A program made the translations under genes and the position numbers. From NCBI RefSeq assembly GCF_000731315.1, contig NZ_HG938353.1:1736001-1800000 (forward strand): 64,000 bases of DNA, given 5' to 3'. The notes beneath the pieces were generated by a model. It did no database searches. It had not been told where the DNA came from and saw nothing but the letters and a program-made list of their open reading frames with translations. Of the stretch, positions 41,016 to 50,028 are shown piece by piece. Origin of the DNA: Neorhizobium galegae bv. orientalis str. HAMBI 540. Its GTDB lineage: Bacteria > Pseudomonadota > Alphaproteobacteria > Rhizobiales > Rhizobiaceae. Every line of letters starts with the position of its first letter. Position 1 is the first letter of the stretch.

Positions 41016-41060
41016 TGCGGCGTTAGAGGGCTATAGCGTACACGTAGTGCTCATCTTCGT
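41016..41060 (+). repeat. 45-bp direct repeat, left copy
   Basis: Begins TGCGGCGTTAGAGGGCTATA and ends CATCTTCGT; 42 of 45 bases match 42827-42871. Together the copies flank the VOC, tautomerase and TetR genes. Confidence 0.85.
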
Positions 41061-41151
41061 CGGGTGTGGCCCGCCATCTGCTGATTGTCCGCGCTAAGCT
41101 CGATATTCTGCGCAGCAGCTACATCGCACTCCGATCACCATCTGGCTATTA

Positions 41152-41559
41152 TCATACGGCGGTCTGGGATAGACAGTCCAACATCCACTGGACACCAAAC
41201 CGATCGGTGAGTTTGCCGTAATAGCTCCCCCACGGCTGCACCGCCAGATGTGTGGTAATCTCGCCGCCATCGGCAAGCGCCGTGAATAATCGGTCTGTCG
41301 TGGCGCGATTGTCGAGGATGAGCATGTGCGCGGAGCCTCGCATCGGCTCGGCATCGTGATTGTCCGAGGCGAAGAACAGAAGACCCGGTCCCTCGAAGCG
41401 GGAGTGCATGACTTTGCCGCGCATACCTTCACAGGCGAGCGGCACTCCGTGGTCGCCGTGACGCATGAGCGCCGTGACCCGACCAAGGCCACATCTGGTA
41501 TAGAAGTCGAGCGCTGCTTCACACTGGGTCGTGAAAAAGAGATAGTTGGCAAGCTGCAT
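41152..41559 (-). CDS. VOC family protein (PhnB-like glyoxalase fold)
   Basis: A 135-residue PhnB-like member of the vicinal oxygen chelate superfamily: YLFFTTQCEAALDFYTRCGL at the start, HGVPLACEGMRGKVMHSRF, and WGSYYGKLTDRFGVQWML at the end. PhnB-like proteins often lack the full metal set; function unknown. It lies inside the repeat-flanked cassette, downstream of the tautomerase gene on the same strand (82 bp gap). Confidence 0.87.
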   Translation of the reverse strand: MQLANYLFFTTQCEAALDFYTRCGLGRVTALMRHGDHGVPLACEGMRGKVMHSRFEGPGLLFFASDNHDAEPMRGSAHMLILDNRATTDRLFTALADGGEITTHLAVQPWGSYYGKLTDRFGVQWMLDCLSQTAV

Positions 41560-41641
41560 GGCATGGCCTCCAATGAGATACCAGACCGCGAAATCTTCGC
41601 ATTTCGCAGTCCGGCCTTGAGGAATTTAGAGATGCGAAACG

Positions 41642-42070
41642 CTATAGGGGGACACCAGTGCCCGCTATGGCCTCGATCAAACTGGCATTGTCGTAGCTGC
41701 GGCCGGCGATGCCCCAGGCTCCTTCGGGAGCGTAGACTATGTTTGACCAGATATGTTCACGCTTCAGCCGTCCCCCGGCCGCCTTTTCGACGATATCCGT
41801 TGCCTTCTCGATAAAAGCGCTTTTCGCCTCAGGCGTCGCCAGGGCGATCTCGGGGAGCTTAAGTTCGACAAAAGCTGCTGCCACCACCTTGCCACCGGCA
41901 AGTACATGTTCCTTCGGCAACACGTTGATCGAGCCGACGATGTTGGCCGTCATGAAGGCATTCCCGGTCAGACCCGAGACTTCGAGAATCGCGTCTGCTA
42001 GTCCGGAAAAGGCCTCGGCCTGCGCTTGTGGCGATAGCAGGCCTTCGGGCACGGTGAGCGTAATGGGCAT
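41642..42070 (-). CDS. Tautomerase family protein
   Basis: A 142-residue protein starting MPITLTVPEGLLSPQ: after Met removal Pro becomes the N-terminal catalytic base, as in 4-oxalocrotonate tautomerases. A GAGGAG site supports the start at 42070. The length suggests a fused or extended tautomerase (two beta-alpha-beta units). Divergent from a TetR gene with an inverted repeat between them. Substrate unknown. Confidence 0.8.
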   Translation of the reverse strand: MPITLTVPEGLLSPQAQAEAFSGLADAILEVSGLTGNAFMTANIVGSINVLPKEHVLAGGKVVAAAFVELKLPEIALATPEAKSAFIEKATDIVEKAAGGRLKREHIWSNIVYAPEGAWGIAGRSYDNASLIEAIAGTGVPL

Positions 42071-42142
42071 GGAGTTCTCCTCATTTGAACAGGAAAGGCA
42101 TTTGATATATACCGAATGCTCTCTATTCATAAACACCGATCA

Positions 42143-42165
42143 CTCTTTATTCAAGCGATAAAGAG
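42143..42165. promoter_or_regulatory. TetR operator candidate
   Basis: Inverted repeat CTCTTTAT / ATAAAGAG with a seven-base spacer, 24 bp before the TetR start and 73 bp before the tautomerase start. The motif GATCACTCT also occurs twice (42138 and 42167). Confidence 0.6.
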
Positions 42166-42188
42166 AGATCACTCTCAATGAGGACGGC

Positions 42189-42821
42189 ATGCGCTACAGC
42201 CCGGAGCATAAGCAGGAGACCAAATCGAAGATCGTGGCGGCGGCGGGCCGGGTTTTCCGGAAGGAGGGCTATGGCGGCGGCGGCATCGAAGCATTAACCA
42301 AGGCCGCTGGCGTGACCAACGGCGCCTTCTATGGGCACTTTAAGTCCAAGAGCGAAGCTTTCCGCACCGCCGTGCTGTCAGGCTTGGAAGAGTTGCGGCA
42401 AGGGATTGCCGCGCTCAAAGGCAGCGAACAGACAAACTGGCTGACGACCTTTGTGGGATTCTATCTTGGTTACAAACGGACCTGCGATCTTGGCGAAAGC
42501 TGTGCCTTGCCGAGCCTGTCCACCGACGTGATGCGCGCCGATGACGATACGCGCGCTGCTTATACGGCAGAGCTGAAGCGTCTCGTCGAAGAGGTCGCCG
42601 CAGGGTTGCCGGAGAATGATGCTCCAAGCACGTCCGCCGGTTCGCGAAAAGATCAGGCTATCGTCCTGCTCGCCATGCTCAGCGGAGGCGTTACGCTTGC
42701 CCGAGCCGTATCGGACCCGGAGTTGTCGAACCGCATCGCCCACCTCGTAGGGCAGGCAGCGTTACGCTTGGCCGGCCCGAAGGCGTTGGACAGCGCGCAT
42801 TCAGGTTCTGCCGACCATTGA
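42189..42821 (+). CDS. TetR/AcrR family transcriptional regulator
   Basis: A 210-residue regulator with a classical N-terminal TetR HTH: SKIVAAAGRVFRKEGYGGGG, then IEALTKAAGVTNGAFYGHF (recognition helix). The C-terminal ligand domain has GESCALPSL, as in TetR proteins that control aldo-keto or tautomerase-like genes. Divergent from the tautomerase; probably controls it and the VOC gene. The right 45-bp repeat begins six bases after its stop. Confidence 0.92.
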   Translation: MRYSPEHKQETKSKIVAAAGRVFRKEGYGGGGIEALTKAAGVTNGAFYGHFKSKSEAFRTAVLSGLEELRQGIAALKGSEQTNWLTTFVGFYLGYKRTCDLGESCALPSLSTDVMRADDDTRAAYTAELKRLVEEVAAGLPENDAPSTSAGSRKDQAIVLLAMLSGGVTLARAVSDPELSNRIAHLVGQAALRLAGPKALDSAHSGSADH

Positions 42822-42826
42822 AGTTG

Positions 42827-42871
42827 TGCGGCGTTAGAGGGCTATAGCGTACATGTCGTGCCCATCTTCGT
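42827..42871 (+). repeat. 45-bp direct repeat, right copy
   Basis: Differs from 41016-41060 at three positions. It starts six bases after the TetR stop. Spacing between copies is 1811 bp. Confidence 0.85.
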
Positions 42872-42915
42872 TTGTTGGCGTATCACGACACCGCGCAGCG
42901 ATAGCTTACCTCTTG

Positions 42916-43635
42916 TCACCGCGGCTCCACGGATAGGCTCAGGTAGGTCGGATCGAATTCCGCCACCTCCTGCAAGCGCTCCCAGTCGAGAATGGTGATC
43001 GTCTGGTTGGACCAGGAGATCAGGCGTTCTCGCCTGAGCGTCTGGATGACGCGGTTCATGTGGACGAGCGACAACCCCAGCACATCGGCCATCTCACCCT
43101 GCGAGAGCGGAAGGTGAAAGCTCCAGCCGTTGGTGCGGCGGACCACTCCCAGCCGGACATAGAGTTCGCAGAGAATGTGCGCGAGATGCGAGACTTTGGA
43201 GCGCCGCCCCATGGCGACGATCCAGGCACGGTGGATGGAGCCGTGGATGAGCGTATCGAGCCACAACATGCGGGTCAGGTGCGGATGCTGTTCCGTCACC
43301 TGCTTCAGGTCTGAATGGTCGCAAAGGCTGACATGGCACGGGGAAAGCGCGACGACGCCGTGGTCCATGGTTTTCAGCAGGAAGGCATGCAGGTCGACAA
43401 AATCCCCGGCGACGTGGATTGCCGTGATCTGCCGCATGCCTTCCGCCGTCAATTTGTATCGGGCAGCGAACCCGTCGACGAGCAGGCTGCTGTAGCCAGG
43501 CCTCGATCCCTCCGCGACGAGATCCTCTCCCGCCAGAAAACGCCTTTCACGGCCGACGATGCGCCTGAGAATGTTGCGCTCTTCATCGGTAAGAACGTCG
43601 TGCTGTTCGAGGTTGAGAAGTAGAGAGTCGATCAC
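42916..43635 (-). CDS. Crp/Fnr family transcriptional regulator
   Basis: A 239-residue regulator. The start is GTG 43635 (IDSLLLNLEQHDVLTDEERN) with GAGG six bases upstream; longer frames lack support. A cyclic-nucleotide-type beta-roll (about 25-140) precedes a Crp HTH: LPLSQGEMADVLGLSLVHMN, then RVIQTLRRERLISW. It has no Fnr-type N-terminal cysteine cluster, so it is not an iron-sulfur oxygen sensor. Divergent from a DUF6894 gene. Confidence 0.9.
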   Translation of the reverse strand: MIDSLLLNLEQHDVLTDEERNILRRIVGRERRFLAGEDLVAEGSRPGYSSLLVDGFAARYKLTAEGMRQITAIHVAGDFVDLHAFLLKTMDHGVVALSPCHVSLCDHSDLKQVTEQHPHLTRMLWLDTLIHGSIHRAWIVAMGRRSKVSHLAHILCELYVRLGVVRRTNGWSFHLPLSQGEMADVLGLSLVHMNRVIQTLRRERLISWSNQTITILDWERLQEVAEFDPTYLSLSVEPR

Positions 43636-43779
43636 GGTTATCCTCGGCGGGGCATCAATATCGAGGTAAAGAACGGATGAGGAGCCTATATAGATCCATC
43701 GGAAAGACTGCGCCCTGGACGGGAACAAATGCCCGCAAAGGAAATTCGGACGACAAATACTCAGGGCAGTGAGCATGGC

Positions 43780-44028
43780 ATGGCGCGATACTTCTTCGAT
43801 TTGATCAATGGTGACGGACCTGTGCGTGACAATGAGGGTCAGGAAATATCCACCCGCGAGGAGATCAGCCGGGAGGTGAGCCGAATCTTGTCGGACATCG
43901 CCCGCGAGGAGTTCCCCGAGCGCGGGAAGGGGGCGATCTCGATCGAAGTCCGCAACGAACATGGGCAGCCGGTGTTTACCGGGCGTCTGTCGTTCCAGAC
44001 GCAGTGGCATGATGAACCGGAACTCTGA
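43780..44028 (+). CDS. DUF6894 small protein
   Basis: An 82-residue protein (MARYFFDLINGDGPVRDNEG) of the DUF6894 group, common in rhizobia and of unknown function. The start at 43780 matches family members; an upstream ATG would add 17 unrelated residues. Divergent from the Crp/Fnr gene with about 145 bp between. Confidence 0.8.
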   Translation: MARYFFDLINGDGPVRDNEGQEISTREEISREVSRILSDIAREEFPERGKGAISIEVRNEHGQPVFTGRLSFQTQWHDEPEL

Positions 44029-44274
44029 CTACGTAACGTCGAAGTTTATTCGGGGGTAATCTTGGTTTCAAAGCGGTCTTTATTTACGCATCATTAACCC
44101 TATTGAATAGAATTTTATCTATGTGTCCAATTTCACTCGCATTTTCGCCACGTTGCCGGCAAAAGTTCATTTCCATTAAGTCTGCGGCATAGGGGTATGT
44201 CTCGGATCGGTTCAATGGCTGCGAAAAGCGGCGCGGTTACGAGACCGTTTGCGGCGTATTGCAGTGAAGGCGGC

Positions 44275-45339
44275 ATGGGACGGATGAGTTTGGGTTTGAG
44301 TGGCGGCAAGCTTTCGCTGGGTGCGAAATGGCTCGGGATGACGATGGTCTGCGCGGGGATGGCATCCTGCGCCACGACCGAGGCACCGAAGTCGAAACCC
44401 CGCAGCAAAGAGTATTTCTCCGAAAAGGAATATGGCGTTAAGGCGAGCCCGCGCGTGGTCGGCGACGGCCGGCCCGTGCCGAAGGGCGGCGGCCGGTTCA
44501 TGGTCGGCCAGCCCTATGAGGTGAAGGGCCAGACTTACGTTCCGAAGGAAGATGCGAATTACAACAGGAGCGGTCTCGCCTCCTGGTACGGCTCGGCGTT
44601 TCACGGTCGCCTGACTGCCAATGGCGAAGTTTACGATAGCGACCACCTGTCTGCAGCGCATCCGACTTTTCCGCTGCCGAGTTATGCCCGCGTGACCAAT
44701 ATCGACAACGGCACCTCGGTCATCGTCCGGGTCAATGACCGTGGCCCGTATCATCCGGGCCGCATCATCGACGTTTCCGACAAGACGGCCGAGATGCTCG
44801 ACATGAAGCGGATCGGCACGGCTCACGTCAACGTGCAATATGTCGGCCGCGCCCGCATGGACGGGAAGGACATGCCGTTCCTGATGGCGTCCTACATCCG
44901 CAAGGGCGATCGCATGCCGTCGATCCGGCCGGAAGGCCAGATTGCCACGGGCGTCATGGTCGCGTCGAACCAGACGCTGGGTGACCAGCTCCAGAGCTAC
45001 GGCTCGGCCATGCCGCGTCCGATGGCGCTGGCCGGCCGGACACCGAGTGGCCCGGCGCCGGTATCCGCCGCGCCAGAGGCCTTCGAGGCCTTCGAGAATT
45101 TCTCGACATTGCCGCAGGTCGGTCCGCACCCGATCGAGCGGCCGGTTGCTGGCGGCGTTGCCGCCGTGCAGACCCGCCAGGTTGCGTCTTCCTATCCGGT
45201 CGAAGCTCAGGCAAGGCCCCCGCAGGGGCGGAGCCTGGAAACCGCCTACGCGTCGGCGCCCCAGGCTAAAACTCCGCAGGTCATGTTCGGCAACATGGTG
45301 CTGGAAGGCCCCAAGGCCGCTCAAAAGCCCGTGCGCTAA
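44275..45339 (+). CDS. rlpA: Septal ring lytic transglycosylase RlpA family lipoprotein
   Basis: A lipoprotein with a signal sequence ending in the lipobox GMASC and a double-psi beta-barrel domain: LASWYGSAFHGRLTANGE, VIVRVNDRGPYHPGRIIDVS. RlpA enzymes cleave peptide-stripped glycan strands at the septum. The C-terminal third is Pro/Ala-rich and lacks the SPOR domain of E. coli RlpA. I prefer the start at 44275 (GAAGG upstream); a start at 44197 would add 26 residues before the signal. It is followed 67 bp later by a carboxypeptidase-like gene. Confidence 0.9.
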   Translation: MGRMSLGLSGGKLSLGAKWLGMTMVCAGMASCATTEAPKSKPRSKEYFSEKEYGVKASPRVVGDGRPVPKGGGRFMVGQPYEVKGQTYVPKEDANYNRSGLASWYGSAFHGRLTANGEVYDSDHLSAAHPTFPLPSYARVTNIDNGTSVIVRVNDRGPYHPGRIIDVSDKTAEMLDMKRIGTAHVNVQYVGRARMDGKDMPFLMASYIRKGDRMPSIRPEGQIATGVMVASNQTLGDQLQSYGSAMPRPMALAGRTPSGPAPVSAAPEAFEAFENFSTLPQVGPHPIERPVAGGVAAVQTRQVASSYPVEAQARPPQGRSLETAYASAPQAKTPQVMFGNMVLEGPKAAQKPVR

Positions 45340-45406
45340 CGCAAGGGCGATTGCCGGGTGCAATCGCCGCTGCTACGCATGGTGCGGAACGGTTCGTGGG
45401 GTGATC

Positions 45407-46585
45407 ATGCGGCGCCTGCTGATTCTTCTTTGCCTGGTATCGCTGCAAGTATTCCTGCAAGCCGGCTTGCTTTCGGAGGCCGTCGACGCGCAGGAACCGC
45501 CGCCCGCCTTCGTGACCAAGGCGAAGCAGATCTATATGGTCGAGGCGAAGACCGGCACGGTGCTGCTCGCCTCCAACGAAAACCAGGGTTTCCCACCGGC
45601 GTCGCTTGCCAAGCTGATGACCATGGAAGTGGTCTTCAGTGCGTTGAAGCGCGGCGAGATCAGCCGCGACACGATCTTTCCGGTTTCTGAATTTGCCTGG
45701 CGCACCGGCGGGGCGCCCTCGGGCACCACGACCATGTTTGCGGCGCTGAAATCCCAGATACGCGTCGAAGACCTCGTCAAAGGCGTCGTCGTCCAGAATG
45801 GTAATGATGCCTGCATCGTGCTGGCAGAGGGCATTTCCCATTCCGAACGCGAATTTGCAGCCCGGATGACGGCGCGCGCCAAGGATCTGGGTCTCGGCCG
45901 GTCGGTCTTCGGCAATTCCACCGGCCTGCCGGACACGGAGAGCCGCACGACCGCGCGCGACCTCGTCGAACTCTCCCGCCACATCTTTCGCGAATACCCG
46001 GAATTCTATCCGATCTACGCGCAGCCGGATTTCACCTGGAACAAGATCTTCCAACGCAACAAGAACCCGCTTTTTTCGCTCAATATCGGCGTTGACGGCC
46101 TGGGCGCCGGTTTTGCTGAAGGTTCGGGTTATGCCCTGGTGGCATCGGTGGCACGCAACGGCACGCGGCTGTTCCTCGCCATGGGTGGGCTTGCGAGCGA
46201 CAAGGAACGGCTGGAGGAAGCGAAAAGGGTGCTCGAATGGGGGCTTTCCTCCTTCGAAACCAAGGTCCTGTTCAAGCAGGGCGAGGTGATCGGCCAGGCG
46301 AGCGTCTATGGCGGTACGACGGGTCATGTGGATCTCGTCGCCAAGGAACCGGTCGATATCTACCTGCCCGCCAATAATCCCGACCGCCTGTCCGGGCGAA
46401 TCGTCTATCGGTGGCCATTGCGGGCTCCGGTAACCGAGGGCCAGGATGTCGGCGTGCTGAGGATTTCGGCAGGCGACCGGGTGGTGCGGGAAGTGCCGCT
46501 GGTAACCGCCAAACCGGTCGGAACGGGCAGCCTCGTCAGCCAGGCGACGGATGCGTTGCTTGAACTGATGTTCTTCTGGCTTTGA
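45407..46585 (+). CDS. D-alanyl-D-alanine carboxypeptidase-like protein with altered active site
   Basis: A 392-residue exported protein of peptidase family S11 (DacC/DacF-like). Signal peptide to about residue 28. The SxxK motif is intact (S66-L-A-K69 in PPASLAKLMT). The SxN motif reads N131-G-N133 (VVQNGNDAC), and the KTG motif reads G233-A-G235 (VDGLGAGFAEGSGY). The PBP5-type C-terminal domain follows and the end is hydrophobic (LLELMFFWL). Either a divergent enzyme or a non-catalytic binding protein. Operon context: rlpA upstream, tmk-holB downstream. Confidence 0.9.
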   Translation: MRRLLILLCLVSLQVFLQAGLLSEAVDAQEPPPAFVTKAKQIYMVEAKTGTVLLASNENQGFPPASLAKLMTMEVVFSALKRGEISRDTIFPVSEFAWRTGGAPSGTTTMFAALKSQIRVEDLVKGVVVQNGNDACIVLAEGISHSEREFAARMTARAKDLGLGRSVFGNSTGLPDTESRTTARDLVELSRHIFREYPEFYPIYAQPDFTWNKIFQRNKNPLFSLNIGVDGLGAGFAEGSGYALVASVARNGTRLFLAMGGLASDKERLEEAKRVLEWGLSSFETKVLFKQGEVIGQASVYGGTTGHVDLVAKEPVDIYLPANNPDRLSGRIVYRWPLRAPVTEGQDVGVLRISAGDRVVREVPLVTAKPVGTGSLVSQATDALLELMFFWL

Positions 46586-46634
46586 CAACACGATGTTTCG
46601 CAGCGCACCCTTATGCGTTATAAGCTGACCTAAA

Positions 46635-47333
46635 ATGAGTGCGGAAAGACGCGTGGCAGAACATTCCGGATTGTTCGTAACTTTCGAAGGCGGCGAGGGG
46701 GCTGGCAAATCCACCCAGATTCGCCGGCTGGCGGATCAGTTGCGCCGCCGCGGCCATGATGTGCTGATGACGCGGGAGCCAGGGGGCTCGCCGGGAGCAG
46801 AAGCCGTGCGCCATGTCCTGCTTTCGGGTGCGGCAGAAGAGTTCGGTGTGCGGATGGAGGCGATCCTGTTTGCCGCTGCCCGTAACGACCATGTCGAGGA
46901 GGTGATTCGCCCGGCGCTTGAAAGCGGCGCGGTCGTGCTCTGTGACCGGTTCATCGATTCCTCGCGTGTCTACCAGGGCGTCACCGGCAATCTGGAACCA
47001 GATTATATCGAGGCGCTGCAGCGGGTGGCGATCAATGGTGTGGTGCCTGATTGCACGCTGATCCTCGACCTGCCGGCCGAAGTCGGCCTGAAACGCGCCC
47101 GCAAACGCGGCGCCGACAGCGCGCCTGATCGTTTTGAGCGCGAGGAGATCGAGACCCACGAAAAGCGTCGCGAGGCTTATCTCGAAATCGCCGAGGCGGA
47201 ACCGGAACGCTGCCATGTGGTCGATGCCGAGCGCTCCGAAGACGAGATCGCTGACGAGATTTTCGCGATCGTCGAGCCGCTGGTGCGCGAACTGAGCTTT
47301 ACCCAGAAGAGCAGCGCGGAATCGGTCGGATGA
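46635..47333 (+). CDS. tmk: Thymidylate kinase
   Basis: Phosphorylates dTMP to dTDP. 232 aa, with P-loop [17 protein letters not shown], the DRFIDSS motif and the [11 protein letters not shown] stretch. The LID region is [14 protein letters not shown]. Its stop overlaps the holB start by ATGA. The order tmk-holB-metG-tatD is conserved in rhizobia. Confidence 0.96.
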   Translation: MSAERRVAEHSGLFVTFEGGEGAGKSTQIRRLADQLRRRGHDVLMTREPGGSPGAEAVRHVLLSGAAEEFGVRMEAILFAAARNDHVEEVIRPALESGAVVLCDRFIDSSRVYQGVTGNLEPDYIEALQRVAINGVVPDCTLILDLPAEVGLKRARKRGADSAPDRFEREEIETHEKRREAYLEIAEAEPERCHVVDAERSEDEIADEIFAIVEPLVRELSFTQKSSAESVG

Positions 47334-48358
47334 GCGAGGAAACCGCCGGCATTCTGGAAGGCGCCGTGCCGCCGGCGCGCAATCCGCATCTTTATGGCCA
47401 TCAGACCGCCGAGGATTTTCTGGCGCGCAGCTATCGTTCGGGGAAGGGGCATCACGCGATCCTGATCGAAGGACCGGAAGGTATCGGCAAGGCGACGCTC
47501 GCTTTTCGCTTTGCCAACCACGTGCTTTCGCATCCCGATCCGGCGACTGCACCCGATCATCTCACCGATCCCGATCTCAATTCGTCGGTCAGCCGGCAGA
47601 TCGCCTCCGGCGCCTCGCACAACCTCCTGCATCTCGCCCGCCCGGTGGATGAGAAGACCGGCAAGACGAAAACGGCGATCACGGTCGACGAGGTGCGCCG
47701 AGCCGGGCATTTCTTCTCCCAGACCTCCGGCACCGGCAATTGGCGCATCGTCATCATCGATCCGGCCGACGATCTGAACCGCAATGCGGCGAACGCCATC
47801 CTGAAGATCCTCGAGGAACCGCCGCGTCGGGCGCTTTTCCTGGTCCTCTCCCATGCGCCTGGAAAATTGCTGCCGACGATCCGTTCGCGATGCCAGTCGC
47901 TCAGGCTGTCGCCGCTCGGTGACAGCGATCTTGCGAAGGCGCTCGCGGGTCTGGGTACGCCGCTTGACGGCGGCAAGATGGAAGAGATGGTGCTCCGCAT
48001 GTCCAAGGGCAGCGTTTCCCAGGCGCTGAAACTCCTGAACTACGGCGGCACGGAGATCATCTCCGCCTTCGAGGAGGTGGTTGCGGCCGATGGTCCCACG
48101 GCCCGAAAGGCGATGCACCGGCTGGCGGATGTGCTGTCCGGCAAGGACAGCGAAGTGATCTTCGGCTTTTTCCTGGAGCACCTGGGCGATCATCTGATCG
48201 ACAAAGCGCGCAACGCGGCCCTTGCCGGCGATCTACCAACGGCCGACCGGCAGGCAAAACTGGTCAGCGACATGACCGAGAAGATCACCATCGCGCAGGC
48301 TTACAATCTCGACCGCAAGCAGACTATCCTGTCGATCCTCGAAGCGGCGCGACGCTGA
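47330..48358 (+). CDS. holB: DNA polymerase III delta' subunit
   Basis: Clamp-loader subunit. 342 aa with an AAA+ domain: modified P-loop [20 protein letters not shown], Walker B region [20 protein letters not shown], and the SRC motif [14 protein letters not shown]. The four zinc-binding Cys found in many delta' proteins are not seen. Translationally coupled to tmk by ATGA. Confidence 0.95.
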   Translation: MSEETAGILEGAVPPARNPHLYGHQTAEDFLARSYRSGKGHHAILIEGPEGIGKATLAFRFANHVLSHPDPATAPDHLTDPDLNSSVSRQIASGASHNLLHLARPVDEKTGKTKTAITVDEVRRAGHFFSQTSGTGNWRIVIIDPADDLNRNAANAILKILEEPPRRALFLVLSHAPGKLLPTIRSRCQSLRLSPLGDSDLAKALAGLGTPLDGGKMEEMVLRMSKGSVSQALKLLNYGGTEIISAFEEVVAADGPTARKAMHRLADVLSGKDSEVIFGFFLEHLGDHLIDKARNAALAGDLPTADRQAKLVSDMTEKITIAQAYNLDRKQTILSILEAARR

Positions 48359-48464
48359 ACTTTAAGGGCAGGGGCGGGAACCGCATAAGGAACTTTGTGT
48401 TTCGCATCAGCGAAACATGCGCTAAGAGCGGCATGATCCAAATCCAAGTGCCCGAGTGCCCCCG

Positions 48465-50018
48465 ATGTCCGATAAGACACCCTATTACATCACCACTGCG
48501 ATTTCCTACCCGAACGGCAAGCCGCATATCGGCCATGCCTATGAGTTGATCGCGACGGATGCCATGGCGCGCTTCCAGCGCCTTGACGGCAAGGATGTTT
48601 TCTTCCTGACCGGCACGGACGAACACGGCCAGAAGATGCAGCAGACGGCGCGCGCCGAAGGCATTTCGCCGGAAGCGCTGGCCGAGCGCAATTCGGGTGA
48701 ATTCCGGGCGATGGGCAAGCTGCTCAACGCGTCCAACGACGATTTCATCCGCACCACCGAGCCGCGCCATCACGAGGCCTCCAAGGACATCTGGAACCGG
48801 ATGGCCGACAATGGCGACATCTACAAGGATACCTATGCCGGCTGGTATTCGGTACGCGACGAAGCGTTCTATGCCGAGGACGAAACGTCGGTCCGCGATG
48901 GCGTCCGCTATGGGCCGCAGGGAACGCCGGTGGAGTGGGTGGAGGAGTCCAGCTACTTCTTCAAGCTCTCCGAATACGGCGACAAGCTACTGAAGCATTA
49001 CGAGGAAAACCCGGATTTCATCGGCCCCAACGAGCGCCGCAACGAGGTGATCTCCTTCGTGAAATCCGGCTTGCGGGACCTGTCGGTATCGCGCACCACC
49101 TTCGATTGGGGTATCAAGGTACCCAACGATCCGGCGCATGTCATGTATGTCTGGGTCGATGCGCTGACCAACTACATCACCGCAACCGGCTACATGGAAG
49201 ACCCGAACGGCCCGCGCGCCAAATACTGGCCGGCGGACGCGCATATCATCGGCAAGGACATCATCCGCTTCCATGCGGTCTATTGGCCGGCCTTCCTGAT
49301 GTCGGCCAGGCTGCCGCTGCCGAAGCGCGTCTTTGCCCACGGCTTCGTGCTGAATGCCGGCGAGAAGATGTCGAAGTCGGTCGGCAATGTCGTCGACCCA
49401 TTCGAGCTTCTGGAGAAGTTCGGGCTCGACTACGTGCGCTATTATCTCTGCCGCGAGATTTCCTTCGGCCAGGATGGCAATTGCAACGATCAGCTGATCG
49501 CCACCCGCGTCAACGCGGATCTGGCCAACGGCATCGGCAATCTTGCGAGCCGCTCGCTGTCGATGATCGTCAAGAATTGCGACGGCCATGTTCCGGAACC
49601 GGGCGAGCTTACCGACGCCGACAAGGAACTGCTTGCTGCCGCCGACGGACTGATTGCCGTCTGCCGCGAGGAAATGGACAAGCAACTGATCAACCGCGCT
49701 CTTGCGGCGATCATCGGTATCGTTTCCGACACCGACCGTTATTTCGCGGCGCAGGCGCCGTGGGTGCTGAAAAAGACCGATCCGGCCCGCATGGGCACGG
49801 TGCTCTACGTGGCGGCGGAAGTCGTGCGCCAGATCGCTATTCTGCTGCAGCCCTTCATGCCGGACTCGTCGGCCAAGCTGCTCGATCTCGTGGCTTCTCC
49901 GGCCGATAAACGGGATTTTGCGGCACTCGGCGAAGCCGGTCGCCTGAAGCCCGGCACGCCGCTCGAAGCGCCGACGCCGGTGTTCCCGCGTTACGTGGCG
50001 CCGGAAGCGAGCGCATAA
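48465..50018 (+). CDS. metG: Methionyl-tRNA synthetase
   Basis: Class I synthetase of 517 aa. HIGH motif at residues 21-24 ([11 protein letters not shown]) and KMSKS in [15 protein letters not shown]. The short form lacks the C-terminal tRNA-binding domain, and no CxxC zinc knuckle is visible in the connective region. The ATG at 48465 is preferred over an in-frame GTG nine bases upstream. tatD follows after ten bases. Confidence 0.96.
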   Translation: MSDKTPYYITTAISYPNGKPHIGHAYELIATDAMARFQRLDGKDVFFLTGTDEHGQKMQQTARAEGISPEALAERNSGEFRAMGKLLNASNDDFIRTTEPRHHEASKDIWNRMADNGDIYKDTYAGWYSVRDEAFYAEDETSVRDGVRYGPQGTPVEWVEESSYFFKLSEYGDKLLKHYEENPDFIGPNERRNEVISFVKSGLRDLSVSRTTFDWGIKVPNDPAHVMYVWVDALTNYITATGYMEDPNGPRAKYWPADAHIIGKDIIRFHAVYWPAFLMSARLPLPKRVFAHGFVLNAGEKMSKSVGNVVDPFELLEKFGLDYVRYYLCREISFGQDGNCNDQLIATRVNADLANGIGNLASRSLSMIVKNCDGHVPEPGELTDADKELLAAADGLIAVCREEMDKQLINRALAAIIGIVSDTDRYFAAQAPWVLKKTDPARMGTVLYVAAEVVRQIAILLQPFMPDSSAKLLDLVASPADKRDFAALGEAGRLKPGTPLEAPTPVFPRYVAPEASA

Positions 50019-50028
50019 GGCCTTATCC

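Noticed and set aside
41016..42871. The 45-bp repeats as integron attC sites (they contain CGTTAGAG)
   Set aside because: The last base of the GTTRRRY core does not fit, no matching RYYYAAC partner with proper spacing was found at both copies, and no integron integrase is present.
43636..44010. 125-residue N-terminal extension of the Crp/Fnr protein
   Set aside because: It overlaps the DUF6894 gene on the other strand, has no domain, and the GTG at 43635 has a good ribosome site.
39440..44030. Duplicated tRNA-Ser 3' end as an island attachment site
   Set aside because: No second copy of the T-arm/acceptor sequence was found downstream within the block.
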